A stretch of 64,000 nucleotides of DNA, from the NCBI GenBank assembly GCA_944472155.2, contig OX235277.1:22578804-22642803 (forward strand). Reading direction: 5' to 3'. Each line of letters opens with the position of its first letter. The stretch's first letter is position 1. The translations under genes were made by a program, and so were the position numbers. This document shows positions 1 through 12,133 of the stretch, one piece after another. Source of the DNA: Trichobilharzia szidati. Its lineage: Eukaryota; Platyhelminthes; Trematoda; Strigeidida; Schistosomatidae. The notes under the pieces are model-generated. The model ran no database searches, was not told where the DNA came from, and saw only the letters and a program-made list of their open reading frames with translations.

Positions 1-1992
1 TAACAAGCAACATCAACATTTCTCCTACAACAACAAGTGAGTAAATGTTCGTTCCCTCTTGAATGAAGTAAAATTCTGCTATTTTCCAATGAATTCAATG
101 CGTTTCCTTTCAACCATCAATCACTGTTATTATTTCAATTTCAGTTATCAAAGTCTGCGAAAACTAATTCATCAGCGAGATTTATTTCACATTGTCGCTT
201 TTCGTTTCGTCTGAAGCAAAGATATTAATTAACAACTGATTTCACAATAACAGCCAGCTTTAATGCGAGAGATTTATTGGATGTCCAAATCCATGATAAA
301 AAATACACATTCGTTTGTTAAAATAATTCGCATTTATTTCGTTATGACATTATTAACACAAACAAATTAAAAATTTATGGAGAGAACGAATGGAGAACGA
401 ATTATAGTATGAGCGGAAAACGCAAGAATCACACATTTAATGAACCAGAAAATGTCAGTGTAGATCAATTATCACTTGAGTTTGTGAAAAATTTAGTGGT
501 AATTTTATTGTGAGAAAGCGTCCTTCCCGTGACCTAAAAGACAAATCAGAATATTTTTAGGGAGGAGTGCAAACAGTTGTAACCATAGTAATACAAAAAA
601 TGAATGTGAGAATTTCACGTGGTAAATAGACTTATGTTTCTCGTTATTCATTTTGCAGTACAATAACTCAAATTACCCTCCAGTGAACTGTTGTCCTCAA
701 TTTCTCTTTTTATAATTAAGTCACCAATTGTTTACCTAGACTCTTGATCACAACTCTGTGACTGTAAAACGTTACTTGTGATACACAAAGGCATTAATTT
801 ATCGTATATTAAGGTAGAAGCCGTGATATTCAATAATACGTGTGCATATGGTTTAAGAAGAATGCATTAAAAAAACATTCTGTTTCGATATTTGATTGTT
901 GGCATTTTTTCAAATATTTGTTGAAGACAGTGATGAAGATGTCACGCAACTTGGCAAAACATTATCCAGGATCTGTTGTAGAATGTCAGGGAGCATCAAA
1001 CAGTTTTCATTCCTGAATTATGTTACACAGTGATACATGAATGTGGCAGGTATTGTCAACATGGATAACCGAAACTGTAAATCACTCATAGATATTCACT
1101 TCGTCGAGTAAATGTTTAGTGTGTACAACACAAACCATGTGACGAAACAACCTACCGCATCAATTGCTTCAGGTTAATTGCGACAAGTTATTTCTAGAAA
1201 TAACGAAACTATTACTGAGCAGATTATCAGTTCATGAGTGTATATTAGACAAAAGAATACTATTTGACATGGATATTCATTTCAGTCTATAAAAACGTGT
1301 GATCACAGATTCCTCTTTTAGTCGTGCCTGATTCCTTATATTAGTAGGGCTTAACCCTAGAACATTTATCATTAGACTATAGAGCAGTGAAATACACACG
1401 GAAGGACATATGCTACTTAAAATTCTATTTGAGGTTAAATATGAGTATTTGAAGGGACTATTTATTCTAGAAGGAAATTGGACACTAAGTTGTATCAGTT
1501 ATTTCAATAAAATTATGTGTATTTAGTAAATATTACTTTAACACTGGAATCGCAGCTTTTAATCTGAGATTTTGAACTATGTAATAGCATTTTCGTGGTA
1601 TCATTTCCCTGTGCAATACTTGTTTATAATAACTGACACCAAACATGCATGAGAACGTTTATGTGGTTGTTTGGATACTTTTCGTTTTTATATTATCTTG
1701 AGGTTACTTTACTTCATTTCATGTATTAGGCTTAGATGCAAATGTACAATAATTTGCTCAGTGAATGTATCACACAATGAAACGATATCATGCACTGTGT
1801 AGTATTATTTACTTCTGTTATATATACAATCAGGAATTAATATGAAATCTTGTATTACTATGATGTACAATAATTATCTACACATTATTAACTATGATAT
1901 TGAAGTCGAATTCAATTTCCTTAAATGTTATTGTCTAGGGTGATTGATATCATGGCTTCAGTAAATGATATATATCTTTATGTTAGACTTAC
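1..1992. other. no gene seen
   Basis: AT-rich sequence without a supported gene or recognised repeat. The first 40 bases end in a possible plus-strand splice donor (gtgagt at about 37), but no exon can be defined at the window edge. It lies beyond the last candidate exon of gene B. Confidence 0.4.
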
Positions 1993-2019
1993 GTTTCCCA
2001 TTGGGTAGTGTAATGATAC
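1993..2019 (-). CDS. candidate 27-base micro-exon of gene B
   Basis: On the minus strand this 27-base block is preceded by an acceptor ending in ttccaaattccag and followed by gtaagt. It is a multiple of 3 and is open in phase 1, reading about IITLPNGK. It is the most distal candidate exon after the 9177 signal-peptide exon. It could be a chance pairing of splice signals. Confidence 0.45.
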
Positions 2020-2907
2020 CTGGAATTTGGAAAAGTAATGTGTGGAGCCAGATAAGAATTGCTCTGAATATGTGGAGAGAATTTTTTTGCATGGAAAGTG
2101 TTAATGCCTGCCATGTCATTTCTTTTCCATTATTTCTCTTTCTGTGTTTCGCAAAGTGGCAGAATCACGCTGCCATAAGAAGGAACTATTAACTGATGAT
2201 GTGAATTACCTTCACCATGAAATGCTCATAATGTACACAAACGTTGTTTGAATTTCAGACATCTGTTGTGATTTCTGACGTACATTCATATATTCAATAG
2301 CTTAAATGTATATTTTTGCATTTGTTTAAAGCTTGGCTTTTCCATGATGATAAAAGTGATTTGATGATATCAGCAGACGATGACTGAACTGACTCAGATC
2401 AATCAAATGCAAATTTGCCAGGTGTCCAGAAGTTTTGTCAGTTTTCAAACGTAAAATCCAGTGATTACTGGTTCTTAGAGCTCATACCGTTGGATGTCAA
2501 CAATGCCTTGGGAAATTGGTGTCATGAGGGGGAGAAAATGTGTGATAACTATCATTGACCCACTGATTTCACTTATTATTTGAGCTTTATCGACTTAGTA
2601 GATACCAAGAAATTCATGATAACAGTGATATGCAGCGATTTTAACATCCCAGTGTTCACGTGGTGCGTTCAAAACACTGATGTTATATATAATGCAGTAT
2701 ACTACAAGTGATTCAATTGTCCCGATTTCACAGCACTGGTTAAATTTCACTCGATTTCATCAGGTAAACTTATTGTGACATAATCTCAATCATGACGTTT
2801 GTATAAATGTGTACGCGATACAATCCACAATTTATATTGAGAAGTATAATATGCTGGGAGTAGAAAAGTGTGGTTTAGTTAGTGTTGAATAACTGAAGCA
2901 GAACAAG
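2020..2907. other. no gene seen
   Basis: Non-coding sequence upstream of the assembly gap. A strong plus-strand acceptor-like tract ends at about 2158 and is followed by a 31-codon open stretch, but nothing else supports an exon there. Confidence 0.35.
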
Positions 2908-3407
2908 NNNNNNNNNNNNNNNNNNNNNNNNNNNNNNNNNNNNNNNNNNNNNNNNNNNNNNNNNNNNNNNNNNNNNNNNNNNNNNNNNNNNNNNNNNNNN
3001 NNNNNNNNNNNNNNNNNNNNNNNNNNNNNNNNNNNNNNNNNNNNNNNNNNNNNNNNNNNNNNNNNNNNNNNNNNNNNNNNNNNNNNNNNNNNNNNNNNNN
3101 NNNNNNNNNNNNNNNNNNNNNNNNNNNNNNNNNNNNNNNNNNNNNNNNNNNNNNNNNNNNNNNNNNNNNNNNNNNNNNNNNNNNNNNNNNNNNNNNNNNN
3201 NNNNNNNNNNNNNNNNNNNNNNNNNNNNNNNNNNNNNNNNNNNNNNNNNNNNNNNNNNNNNNNNNNNNNNNNNNNNNNNNNNNNNNNNNNNNNNNNNNNN
3301 NNNNNNNNNNNNNNNNNNNNNNNNNNNNNNNNNNNNNNNNNNNNNNNNNNNNNNNNNNNNNNNNNNNNNNNNNNNNNNNNNNNNNNNNNNNNNNNNNNNN
3401 NNNNNNN
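2908..3407. other. assembly gap, 500 N
   Basis: Exactly 500 consecutive N. The round number suggests a scaffolding placeholder, so the true length is unknown. Any exon of gene B falling here would be invisible. Confidence 0.95.
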
Positions 3408-3611
3408 AGGGGTAGAGTCACTCGCTTGCCTCATGCCCCAGTCTTCCTTTGTTTTCTTAGATAGTAATAGCATAAACGTCCGCAGGAACTTCAAGGAAAC
3501 GAGTGACTTAATCCAGAATGGCTTCACAAATAGAAATGGTAAGAGAATACTATGTGATAGCTTTTTAGGGATTTCATTGGTTATTATTTTGTTCAACTCT
3601 ACCTTTTTAAG

Positions 3612-3629
3612 GTGACCAAGTTACAAGTT
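3612..3629 (+). CDS. isolated 18-base candidate exon, plus strand
   Basis: An acceptor with a good pyrimidine tract (caactctacctttttaag) precedes 18 bases that run straight into gtaagt. The block is open in phase 1. No plus-strand signal-peptide exon is visible upstream in the window, so it has no parent gene here. It may be a chance pairing. Confidence 0.25.
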
Positions 3630-3754
3630 GTAAGTAGCTACAACACATAATGTGAACCTTTCTTACACTATGTTGTACACAATAATGCTCGAGATTTTCT
3701 GATACAAAAGCATTAGTAGATGCACATATTCTGAAGAGATAAAATGTGAAAGAT

Positions 3755-4060
3755 TTGTGGCTCAGCTGGATGATTTTGGTGTAATTGTGTTGTCTGGATT
3801 GGATGGTCTATTTGTGAAGCTTTCATTACCCTACTAGGTAACACTGTCAGTGGATGCTCCAATTTGAAGTGAGCTTCATGAACTATCTACGAGTTTTTTG
3901 GACATCCCACCTGATGACCAAGGAAGTGATTAGTCACTTTTGTCTGTCATTACATCTTCTGGTCTACGTGTATTGGTATTGATCCTTTCCCTCACCTGAA
4001 ATTCGAATTTATGTGTATGAGATTTTCATCTTATGGATGGCGCGATTTTATCAATGTCAG
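3755..4060 (-). mobile_element. Penelope-like element, 3-prime end fragment, degenerate
   Basis: The minus strand matches the 3-prime end of the PLE copies at 29.2-30.4 kb. It shares the hairpin segment containing acctagtagggt and atgaaagctt and a decayed C-terminal coding tail. No catalytic domain remains. This is an old 5-prime-truncated copy inside the proposed gene B region. Confidence 0.6.
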
Positions 4061-4558
4061 AGTGCCTGTTGAGTGCCAATTTAACAACTGTAACCAATAA
4101 TGCTCAATGTCACCCTCCAGTGCAAGTATGTTGAAGACAAGAATATTTCCAATTATTGAATTATTGAACATAACATCACTCCCACCATATGTGATGAGTT
4201 CTACAAATGAACACACCGACGCCGCAGAAAATATTATTCCTTGAAGTCTGTTAGATTTTGAAGTTCAAAACGAATCAAGAGATTTCCTAATAGTTTTGCA
4301 ATTTAGTCACTTTTTCAGACAGAAAATGTCAACTGAAGTCAAACGTATAAACTGATAGCGCATAAATGGTCTAAAAATACTTTTTAAAATTTCGACACAA
4401 AAAGTTTGCTCAACTTAACCGGTTAACATTTCTCTCTCACACATGAAGACTAACTATTTCAAAATTAGGCTGATTGACTTCCCTGTCTATCAACATACAC
4501 AAAGTTCATTATGTACAGAACATAAAAGAATATTGACGGAAATATCCATGCCACTTAC

Positions 4559-4567
4559 CAGCATCTT
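4559..4567 (-). CDS. candidate 9-base micro-exon of gene B
   Basis: The minus strand reads AAGATGCTG between an acceptor ending ctgacacgtgaaacag and the donor gtaagt. It is in phase 1 and encodes about EDA. The donor is excellent and the pyrimidine tract moderate. Confidence 0.45.
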
Positions 4568-4856
4568 CTGTTTCACGTGTCAGTAAAAAACAATTTTCAT
4601 CTAACTGAATACACATCCTGTCAGCAAATGGCAAATACTCCAAGATATTATAATTGTCAGAATTATGTTTTCTTGGTTTTTGATTCTCCATAAATGACAA
4701 TTAACAGATGCTTTTTGTATGAGCTTATCGTCGAGTTTCCCATCCGAGAAATGAATTGCACTACCTGCCAATTCTTTTTGGATTAATACAGTCTACACAC
4801 ATGTCTACTCATGTGTGCAAGGTTAACTTCATGAGATTATACGTAGCATAATTATG

Positions 4857-5109
4857 CAATTAGTGCGTCGGTGGCACAGCGGTAGACTGCTCGTCGACCA
4901 TGCATATGGTCCTGGTTTCGATCCCTGGTCGATGAGGCACACCTTTCCATCTCCAAGTCAGTAATTGGATACTGTTAAAGAGGGAAGGTTGTACATGAGG
5001 TTAACCACCGTATAACTGCACCACTGCACTTGAAACTTCAAGCATCTACACTGAAGCCATGTGTTTCACTGGGAACGTAAAGAAGTGAAAAAATATTACA
5101 CAATTAGTG
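4857..5109 (+). mobile_element. tRNA-derived SINE, body type A, with target duplication
   Basis: A tRNA-like head has an A-box-like stretch (tggcacagcgg) and a B-box-like ggtttcgatccc. The type A body follows (gaaacttcaagc, then ctgaagccatgtgtttcactgggaacg). The 9-base repeat caattagtg lies at 4857-4865 and 5101-5109 and looks like a target-site duplication. It is not a functional tRNA, because the cloverleaf is not maintained. Confidence 0.75.
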
Positions 5110-6950
5110 AACTTCTTTACTATACTTATTTATTCCTAGTGGAAGCGGAAATTTCTGGCTTGTATTGGCTTTGAAATTTCCGGGTACTGGCACATCTACT
5201 GCTTTTTTTACAACTGTTTTCCAGTTACAGAATGCAGCTGAACTACCTACCTATCAGTTGGATTATTTGCTGGGCAAACATTCATGGAGATGTGTACACG
5301 AATCATCTTCCCTTACACAGTGGAATCAATGTAGGAATTAGATTCTCCTTATTTTTGCTACGTTTTCTGTGTATCATTGGGATAAAACACTGACTGATTC
5401 ATGCTTCTTATGTTAAAGTAGCAGTGAAGAGGGAAACTGACTTAGACAAATGAAAATATTATTGATATTTGTGTGAATAAAATCTCAGTAACCTACTGTG
5501 ACAACCTGTAAAATGTTGAAAATAGTTCTTGTGAAAATGTGTGAGTAGATTATGCAATCAAAATATTTCGACTTCCGAGAACTTCTGAGACGAACGCAAA
5601 CTTGCTCTTGTGTGTTTCTTTTTTATAAAACGAACTGCAAAAACCCAGCTTAGATCTATAGCATGACTGTGTGTCTCAGATTCAGCCTTGATAGGATACC
5701 GTGAAAGTTGCTTAATTTTTTACACTTGAGGTTTGTTTGTTCAACTTTCAAGGAATTAATTAATCTCAGTGAAGTGTAGAATAAGTTATCTTCAGTGCAT
5801 GTCCACTATGGCGTATACTTTACACAAGTTAATTCTTTAGACTATATGCAGTCAAGCCTGACAGTTGTTAGTCATTCCCACTGTAATGTACACAGTATGT
5901 ATTCCAGAATTAGCAATTCTGTTCACTTTGCAATTAGGCTTTCGCTTGACAATGAATTCAGACAGATAATGATAACAGTATGTGATGTGTTGAGCGCAAA
6001 AAGAGGAACTATTTGGTGACATCACTATTTGTTCATCAGTGGTTAAAATGATCATTCACAGATTAACCGTCATCACTTGCACTGTTTGTCTAGTTTGTCT
6101 TTTCCAACCACCAACATTCAACACTTCAAATAGTCATGAAACTTTGGAGCTCACTCACAATGACTAACAATATAAGAACAAACTTACTGCCTGTCGATTT
6201 CACTGTCAAGGTAAAGATTTCAACGATAACAATTAGGAGTTCCTTACTGCATGGAACATATCTGGAACTCTTATTAGTTTTCTCAGCTAAGCATCAGTTG
6301 GAATAAGATAAATAACTCAATTTGAACTGAACACAAACATATCCATTATGTATCATTATGTACCACATCACCCGCTGAGTATCTTCCAAAGTATAATAAC
6401 ACAAATTGATCACTCACTAAAAATTTGAAACTTTTGCTTGTGTATGATTGCTTCAGCAGAGTGCAAGCACTTATTCTCCAAATATTTTTTCCTCTCAATC
6501 GTCAACATCGTTAATGCATTAAAACCTTCTTGATGTTAACCGAATGAGAAGGAAAACGACACTGTGCAATGATGCTCTGTGAGTTAATGTACACACAAAA
6601 GAGGAAGATGGCCACCATTGAGGCTTTTACAGTGTTACATGTATCCGTCACATTCTGTTAAATCACTAGGCCCACCTACTTCAAATTATATCTGAATCAT
6701 TTTGCACTTGTGACACTTGTGACAGTCTGTCACGAGTGATCATCTGAATGTCAGTGTAATGCCTCCTAATGGCACTCAGGAGACATTGTAGTGTTTATTT
6801 CAATGCTTTTTAACAAATGAGTGTTTTGTAAATAGTTACATTTTCTTTTATACTACAAATCTATGTTGTAAACTATGCTTGCTTTTCAAGAAACTATATA
6901 TCCACTGAGGGAAGTGAATCATAGGGATGGATGAAAACAAAATTGATAAT
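5110..6950. other. no gene seen; intron-like
   Basis: No supported gene. A very strong plus-strand acceptor-like tract ends at about 5225 (acaactgttttccag) and is followed by a phase 0 open stretch of 36 codons, with no partner exon. On the minus strand this would be intron of gene B. Confidence 0.35.
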
Positions 6951-6956
6951 AGTACT

Positions 6957-7170
6957 TTGAAATGCAATTAAATTGTTTGTGATTATTATAATCATAGTTA
7001 AATGTCAAATGGGAAAACAGTTCATGTCATATATATAGAATTATTCATAGGATCTATAGAACTTGGAAATATTTTCTTGAACTTGAATTATTCTTCATAG
7101 GACATCAATTGTTTTGCCACTTGACATTTAATTATGATTATAATCACAGACATTTTAATTGCATTTCATA
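6957..7170. repeat. inverted repeat, MITE-like
   Basis: The arm at 6957-7020 is an imperfect reverse complement of 7110-7170; both contain tttgacattta or its complement and an attataatca core. The spacer is about 90 bases. A third diverged arm stands alone at 22872-22939. Together they suggest a small non-autonomous inverted-repeat element. Confidence 0.5.
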
Positions 7171-7421
7171 CAACTATTATTTTTTGAATGTATTTACACC
7201 TTTGATTCAATTTCCTTATCGGATAAAATTTCTTGAAAACCGCATATATATATACACGATTGTACAGCTTGATAATAAATTCGTTGTTGATAAGAGTCTC
7301 TTCGCTGAATCATCATCACTTGTTTCGATTTTCGGTATGTTACAATGGGAAATCTGTCCATATTATAAAACTACATACTATGGGACTAGTGATACGGATA
7401 AAGAAAAAAGGTTCAACATAC

Positions 7422-7442
7422 GCAGATCACTCATCTGTTTGT
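7422..7442 (-). CDS. candidate 21-base micro-exon of gene B
   Basis: On the minus strand a good acceptor (ctattttaattatccag) is followed by 21 bases and then gtatgt. It is open in phase 1 (about KQMSDL). It joins the 7893-7922 exon upstream and the 4559-4567 exon downstream without creating a stop. Confidence 0.4.
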
Positions 7443-7892
7443 CTGGATAATTAAAATAGGTAGGTATCAGTCAGTCCCTCATTATCTCCCCCGTGTACTT
7501 ACTGAAAATCCAACTTTCATTAAGAAAAAAACTAGTAACATAGTGTAACTCATTTAATAATGAATCGTTGGAACATATCAGCTTAAACAGCAGTGTTCAA
7601 AGAATGACGACTTTTAGCAGCGTCATGAGTAAATAATACTGTATCATGTACCATGTTATTTTCATCAAATAAAATTGTTACATAATGCTTAGCTTATCAC
7701 CTTCATGACTAACATGCAGGTTGTCATTTAAAGGTCAATAACTCAGAACTTTTGAGTTTAATTCTCCATACTGCATCCTTTGAGAAATTTGCATCATATT
7801 TAACTTTTCGTCGCTACGCTATTTTTAACATATCCTGGGTCATTTGTTTCATTTTAATGCAGGGGTTAAACACAATTTATAATGAAACTTAC

Positions 7893-7922
7893 TTAAAGGT
7901 GTACAAGTTCGATAACGACCAC
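7893..7922 (-). CDS. candidate 30-base micro-exon of gene B
   Basis: On the minus strand the acceptor tttgcttaactctgtag is followed by 30 bases and gtaagt. Phase 1 reads about GRYRTCTPL after joining to the signal-peptide exon. Both splice signals are strong. An alternative is that gene B ends in the overlapping acceptor-to-stop stretch just upstream (7955-8106). Confidence 0.5.
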   Translation of the reverse strand: MVVIELVHL

Positions 7923-7954
7923 CTACAGAGTTAAGCAAATGTATGATGCAACGA

Positions 7955-8106
7955 TTACTCTACCGAAGTGTATTCAAGCGGAATTATCAAACAATATAAT
8001 AATAATAATTGACAATATGTAGTCTTAAACAGCGTTGTTCCAAGTGAAGCTTGATGCAGTACTATTTCACAATATTCTTCCTTCATTTTCCTAAAACACT
8101 TCCTGG
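7955..8106 (-). CDS. alternative terminal exon of gene B
   Basis: The minus strand has a pyrimidine-rich acceptor (tgtttctcctcctcaacag) followed by 50 codons open in phase 1, ending in TAA at 7955-7957. If used after the signal-peptide exon it would give a small basic secreted protein. No AATAAA follows closely. It competes with the micro-exon chain below it, and a 50-codon open stretch can occur by chance. Confidence 0.25.
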
Positions 8107-9116
8107 CTGTTGAGGAGGAGAAACATACTTGAAATAGCGGGCGAGTATGGATAGCGATCCCTTGTGGTGATTATATATCGTTAAGACAAAATGAAATGGA
8201 ATAAACACAAAGTAGGTAGGTAGGTAACCCAGTGGTTTTATTAGGCCAGTGATGCATAACAGTGACAGATGTTTTGTATATAAAATGTAAGACAACCAAA
8301 ATGAAGCATTCAGATAGAATGGCGTATCGGATTCAATGAATACAAATTCCAAGTGATGCTTTCAGTGTGCAATCTCAAATTGCAAATTAGACACTGGGTG
8401 GATTTCATACTTTGATTTGATTCGATGTTAAAGTCTCTTATCCATCATGTACAAAACAAAGTGCTTCTCTCTGGACATAATACCATTCGATTTCAGCTAC
8501 TTAAACCTTGTTTACTCTTCACTGTAAATATCCCGCTTACACTCCAGTTAGTGCTTAGGAATACAATAACATGGTATACTGTAGAATTTAGAACAAACGT
8601 GTCCTTCTCTTCCTTGATTAGCTGGTGAGAAATGGTCTGACTATTCTAATGGATTTGTACCAATTTGAGTGTTTTAATAAAACAGCCGGATAGGAAAAAA
8701 TTATCGAAGCACAAACAACTTAATAGTTTGATATAATATGCATTGCAATGAATCATCAAGCTCTAAGCATTCTGTCGATGGCATTTGTTCCAGTGTTACA
8801 GTTGATAAACATAACTTTTAATTCATGGTGAGAAATCAAATCCCTTTTAACACAGTTGATATATGATGAAGTTTATGTTTAAGCCAGTTAGCAGCATACC
8901 GGAAATTACTTTTTTGAATGGCTGTCGATTCTTTTCCCTATAAACCTACGTTCTTCTCCTTATTTAAAATTCATTTGCCTGTTTCTTCTTTAATAAATGG
9001 GCTGTAATGGGCTGAATCGAACATCCCATTCAACATGACAGTAGTGAGGTATAACAATTAAAATATGTTTTGCAATGAAAAGTATCCGAGTAACTAATAA
9101 AATAAATGCTGCTTAC

Positions 9117-9177
9117 CACCAGAGACAACTGCACTGAAGACGATGTACAATGTCAATATTATCCAAACGTGTGACAT
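9117..9177 (-). CDS. gene B exon 1: signal peptide, MEG-like
   Basis: On the minus strand ATG at 9177 opens 20 codons reading MSHVWIILTLYIVFSAVVSG, then one G and the donor gtaagc. The peptide has a short polar start, a hydrophobic core of about 14 residues and small residues (A-VV-SG) suited to signal peptidase. The exon is 61 bases, so it leaves phase 1, as do the first exons of genes A and C. A TATA-like stretch (9209-9229) lies 35-50 bases upstream. This layout is that of schistosome micro-exon genes, which make small secreted proteins; family membership is inferred from structure, not from a sequence match. The gene would run leftward through exons at 7893, 7422, 4559 and 1993. The gene C start is 2.5 kb away on the other strand. 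Confidence 0.65.
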
Positions 9178-9208
9178 TTCAAATGAAACCTTCTGCGAAT
9201 GTACAAGT

Positions 9209-9229
9209 ATTTATGCATATATATTTATG
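9209..9229 (-). promoter_or_regulatory. TATA-like box of gene B
   Basis: The minus strand reads ataaatatatatgcataaat about 35-50 bases before the ATG at 9177. Such AT-rich words are common here, so the support comes mainly from position. Confidence 0.4.
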
Positions 9230-11599
9230 TTTGTACGAACAAATACAGACATGTCAACAGAATATGTCAAGATGTAACTTCAGACCTCCTTAAACTATTC
9301 CACGGGTATGTACGTGTGTGTCACTCCCAGGCTTAAAAGACATCTGAAATGTATTTGCTTACAATACTCAATTGAAAAAAATAAGAATTGTTAAAATTAC
9401 GGCAGAGTTTTGAGGTAAACAAAAACACTAAATGATTCTGAACGCCTCATGATTTTTTATGACGTACTTATTACTTTTCACTGACTTTGATTTTGATAAA
9501 GTTGAGTATGCTCAAGCAAAAGATTACACGTTCTTGGTTTCAAATACATGCAGGGGCGTTTTTCAGCAGTTGTCATATACGCCTGCTTTCTTTTTTTCAT
9601 GTGCTCATTTTATTGACGAATTATTGATAAATAACTCATTAATTTGACGTTTTAGTTTCTACGACGAGATGTGCCTTCAACACGGATGCGACGACATATA
9701 TTAAAACTCGGTTTCATATGGGAGATAGATATGTGTGTGGTGCGGGTTCTTATTTAGAACACATGATTGACTTCTGTCACTTTGCCAACCCTGATCACAA
9801 ATTTAACTTCATATTTCGAAGTCATTTTAACTTGTCATTGTTTCTCCACCTGCAACTTCTGAGGGCAGAGGACACTTTGATTATTCATAAATGCAAGCCA
9901 CAGGGTTTGTGTACACTAGTAAGTGTGTGTAGGGTTCTAAATTCTACATTGATTGTAGAGGGATGAAACTTTTTATTTGCTTACTTTTTGATTTACTTAA
10001 CTGCATAACTATATAAATAATCATAGTGTTCTTTAAAAGTGCAAGTAATGGATTTTTATTCATTAAACTGTATTGCTTATCCACTCTATCCACGGGTTCA
10101 GTGGCTGATTGTGAGTTTATCTTGGTGTGTCTTTAAGAATATCCAAACACGATTTGTGTAGATGACGAATTACTTACCAGGCATACACCTAGCCATGCAA
10201 TCGATGCTTAGCTTGGAAATCCCGGAGACCGCATTATGTACGATCGTTAGACTTCCGTTCAATCGTTGTCCTGTATTACCAGATAACTTGTTCGGTTGTA
10301 GACAACCTTGATAACTGACTTGGAAGTACAAAATTCTCAAGGAATTCCTCAGTACATTTGAATTCTATCATTCACAAATCCGCCAAATGGTAAGTTATAC
10401 CTTTTAATACTGCGATTGCAAAAGGCCAAAATATTAAAATTTGTGTATGACGAGATAGACGTTATTAGGGATGTTCTATCAGAAACAATTATTAGGGAAA
10501 TAAACAATTAATCAGATAAAACCTAATTAGAAATTTTCTAATTATAAACAGGAGGTTACTTGTGTGACAGAGGCACCAACGACATCCTGAAATGTTAGGT
10601 GAAATCTTATCCAAGCATAATTTATGTACACACTTAATTATTTCCAGATCGCTTAGCCATCTTTATGTGCTTCAGTAAGCTTCACCCATTGAGGTTCTTA
10701 GCAAGGTTGGGGTATTACATACACTATTATATCTGAGACAGTCCCTTCGCCCAATTCTTTCTGATTCGAAACCGATTCTGATTCTGAATTATTCTACTCC
10801 ATATATAGTGCATCTTTCCAGCTAGTGTTGTTTGAGAATGAACAGTTGTCATCTGGAGAACTTCATACTCTCTGATGTTCCAACATCAGGTAATGACTGT
10901 TGTCATGTACGACGATTCCGCTTTCACTTGAATTTCACATGGTTCTATCCTATTAAAAGGCTTTTACACACTATTAGCTCGCCAGTGAAGCACTCGCAAA
11001 TGGATATGAAGACGCAATTACCATGCCACGAGGAAATGTCTTCGTAGCTATCGCCGTATATGAAAACGTGATTTGATAAATTGGTTGTTGTTAGTGAACG
11101 TGTAGTATACTACTAATTTAAGTAGTCTGCACTTGAAGAAATCAACAATTAATGAGATCATTACAAATACGTTCATATTTACACACAGAGTTTATTGTTT
11201 TCTCTGATATACGCTCAAAGCAGAAGCCCACTGACTGTAACAATCGTAAATGTTTTTTTCAAATTTTAGTGTTTACATGAAACAATAAATGACATTGAAT
11301 AGTATAATTGAAGGCATAATTTCTTTACAAAGACACAATTTAAACATTTCTCTGTTTTTTCCTCACATATTTACATCTTTTGTTTGGAACAATGTGATTG
11401 TTATTATTACTAATATAGTTTTAATTTGCTCACCTCCTACCTGATTAGAATACAAAGGTTTCTGATTAAGCATTCTTGTTTATCGCTCACTGTTTTCAGC
11501 ATGGTGTCAATTCTCATACAAAAGCAATTTAACCATGTGTTTGCATTAATTTAGATTAGGGAACAATAAAAATTTGTCACGTAGGCTTCTTCGTGGCTG
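9230..11599. other. divergent intergenic region between genes B and C
   Basis: No supported coding sequence. It separates two divergent signal-peptide exons and may hold their promoters. It contains one minus-strand 9-base exon-like block at 10401-10409 (TATTAAAAG; acceptor ccttttgcaatcgcag, weaker donor gtataa) and one plus-strand 15-base block at 9904-9918 before gtaagt. Neither has a clear parent gene. Confidence 0.35.
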
Positions 11600-11607
11600 T
11601 ATAAGTA
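11600..11607 (+). promoter_or_regulatory. TATA-like box of gene C
   Basis: TATAAGTA lies 44 bases before the ATG at 11644, at a plausible core-promoter distance for a short 5-prime UTR. Confidence 0.45.
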
Positions 11608-11643
11608 GATACAGTCACTTTGTGGATGCAAATTATTGTAAAA

Positions 11644-11707
11644 ATGTTGAAACTGTGGATTTGTTTGACGTTCTGTCTAATTTTCGTTGGAAATTATTAT
11701 GCTGCAG
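11644..11707 (+). CDS. gene C exon 1: signal peptide, MEG-like
   Basis: ATG at 11644 opens 21 codons starting MLKLWICLTFCLIFVG and ending NYYAA, plus one G, followed directly by gtaaat. The peptide has a lysine near its start, a hydrophobic stretch of about 13 residues and a small-residue end, as expected for a secreted protein. The exon is 64 bases and leaves phase 1. A TATA-like box sits 44 bases upstream. The next good plus-strand exon is the 12-base one at 14622, which fits the phase. I read this as the first exon of a micro-exon-type secreted protein gene. The main alternative is a chance short ORF next to a donor-like word, which the hydrophobic pattern makes less likely. Confidence 0.6.
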
Positions 11708-11879
11708 GTAAATTTGCCATTTTTACACTGCACAAAGTAATCAGTGTTTCTCCGAATGTATGGGTAATTGCTTTCTGCCTAAATGGATGCCCTTGAAGTG
11801 CCTTCAAGTTGATTGTAAACTATGAAATATGGAATTCTTCTCTGTGATCAATATCGGAGTGATTAATCAGTAATACAAC

Positions 11880-12133
11880 TAGATTCGTGCGTCGGTGGCA
11901 TAGCGGTTAGGACACTCGCTGACCACGCACACGGTCCGAGGTTCGATCCCCGGCCACTGGACGCACTCCTTTACCTCGTTGAGCCAGAAATAATGTTGCC
12001 AAAGAGGAAAGGTTAGGCATGAGGTTACCAACCCCATCCTTTAAAATGAACACTGCTACAGAAACTTCAAGCCACTAACTTGAAGCCCTGTGTTCCCCCT
12101 GGGGAACGTGAAGGAAAAAGAACGAATAGATTC
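11880..12133 (+). mobile_element. tRNA-derived SINE, body type A, with target duplication
   Basis: The head starts tgcgtcggtggcatagcggt and carries a B box (ggttcgatcccc). The type A body follows (ggttaggcatgaggttacca, then cttgaagccctgtgttcc). The repeat tagattc at 11880-11886 and 12127-12133 looks like a target-site duplication. It lies in the first intron of gene C. Confidence 0.8.

Noticed and set aside
2832..3596. Long minus-strand frames across the N run
   Set aside because: They exist only because the 500 N are read through as unknown residues.
11888..11965. tRNA gene
   Set aside because: A and B boxes are present but the sequence cannot form a proper cloverleaf and continues into a SINE body. 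The same holds for the other six heads.
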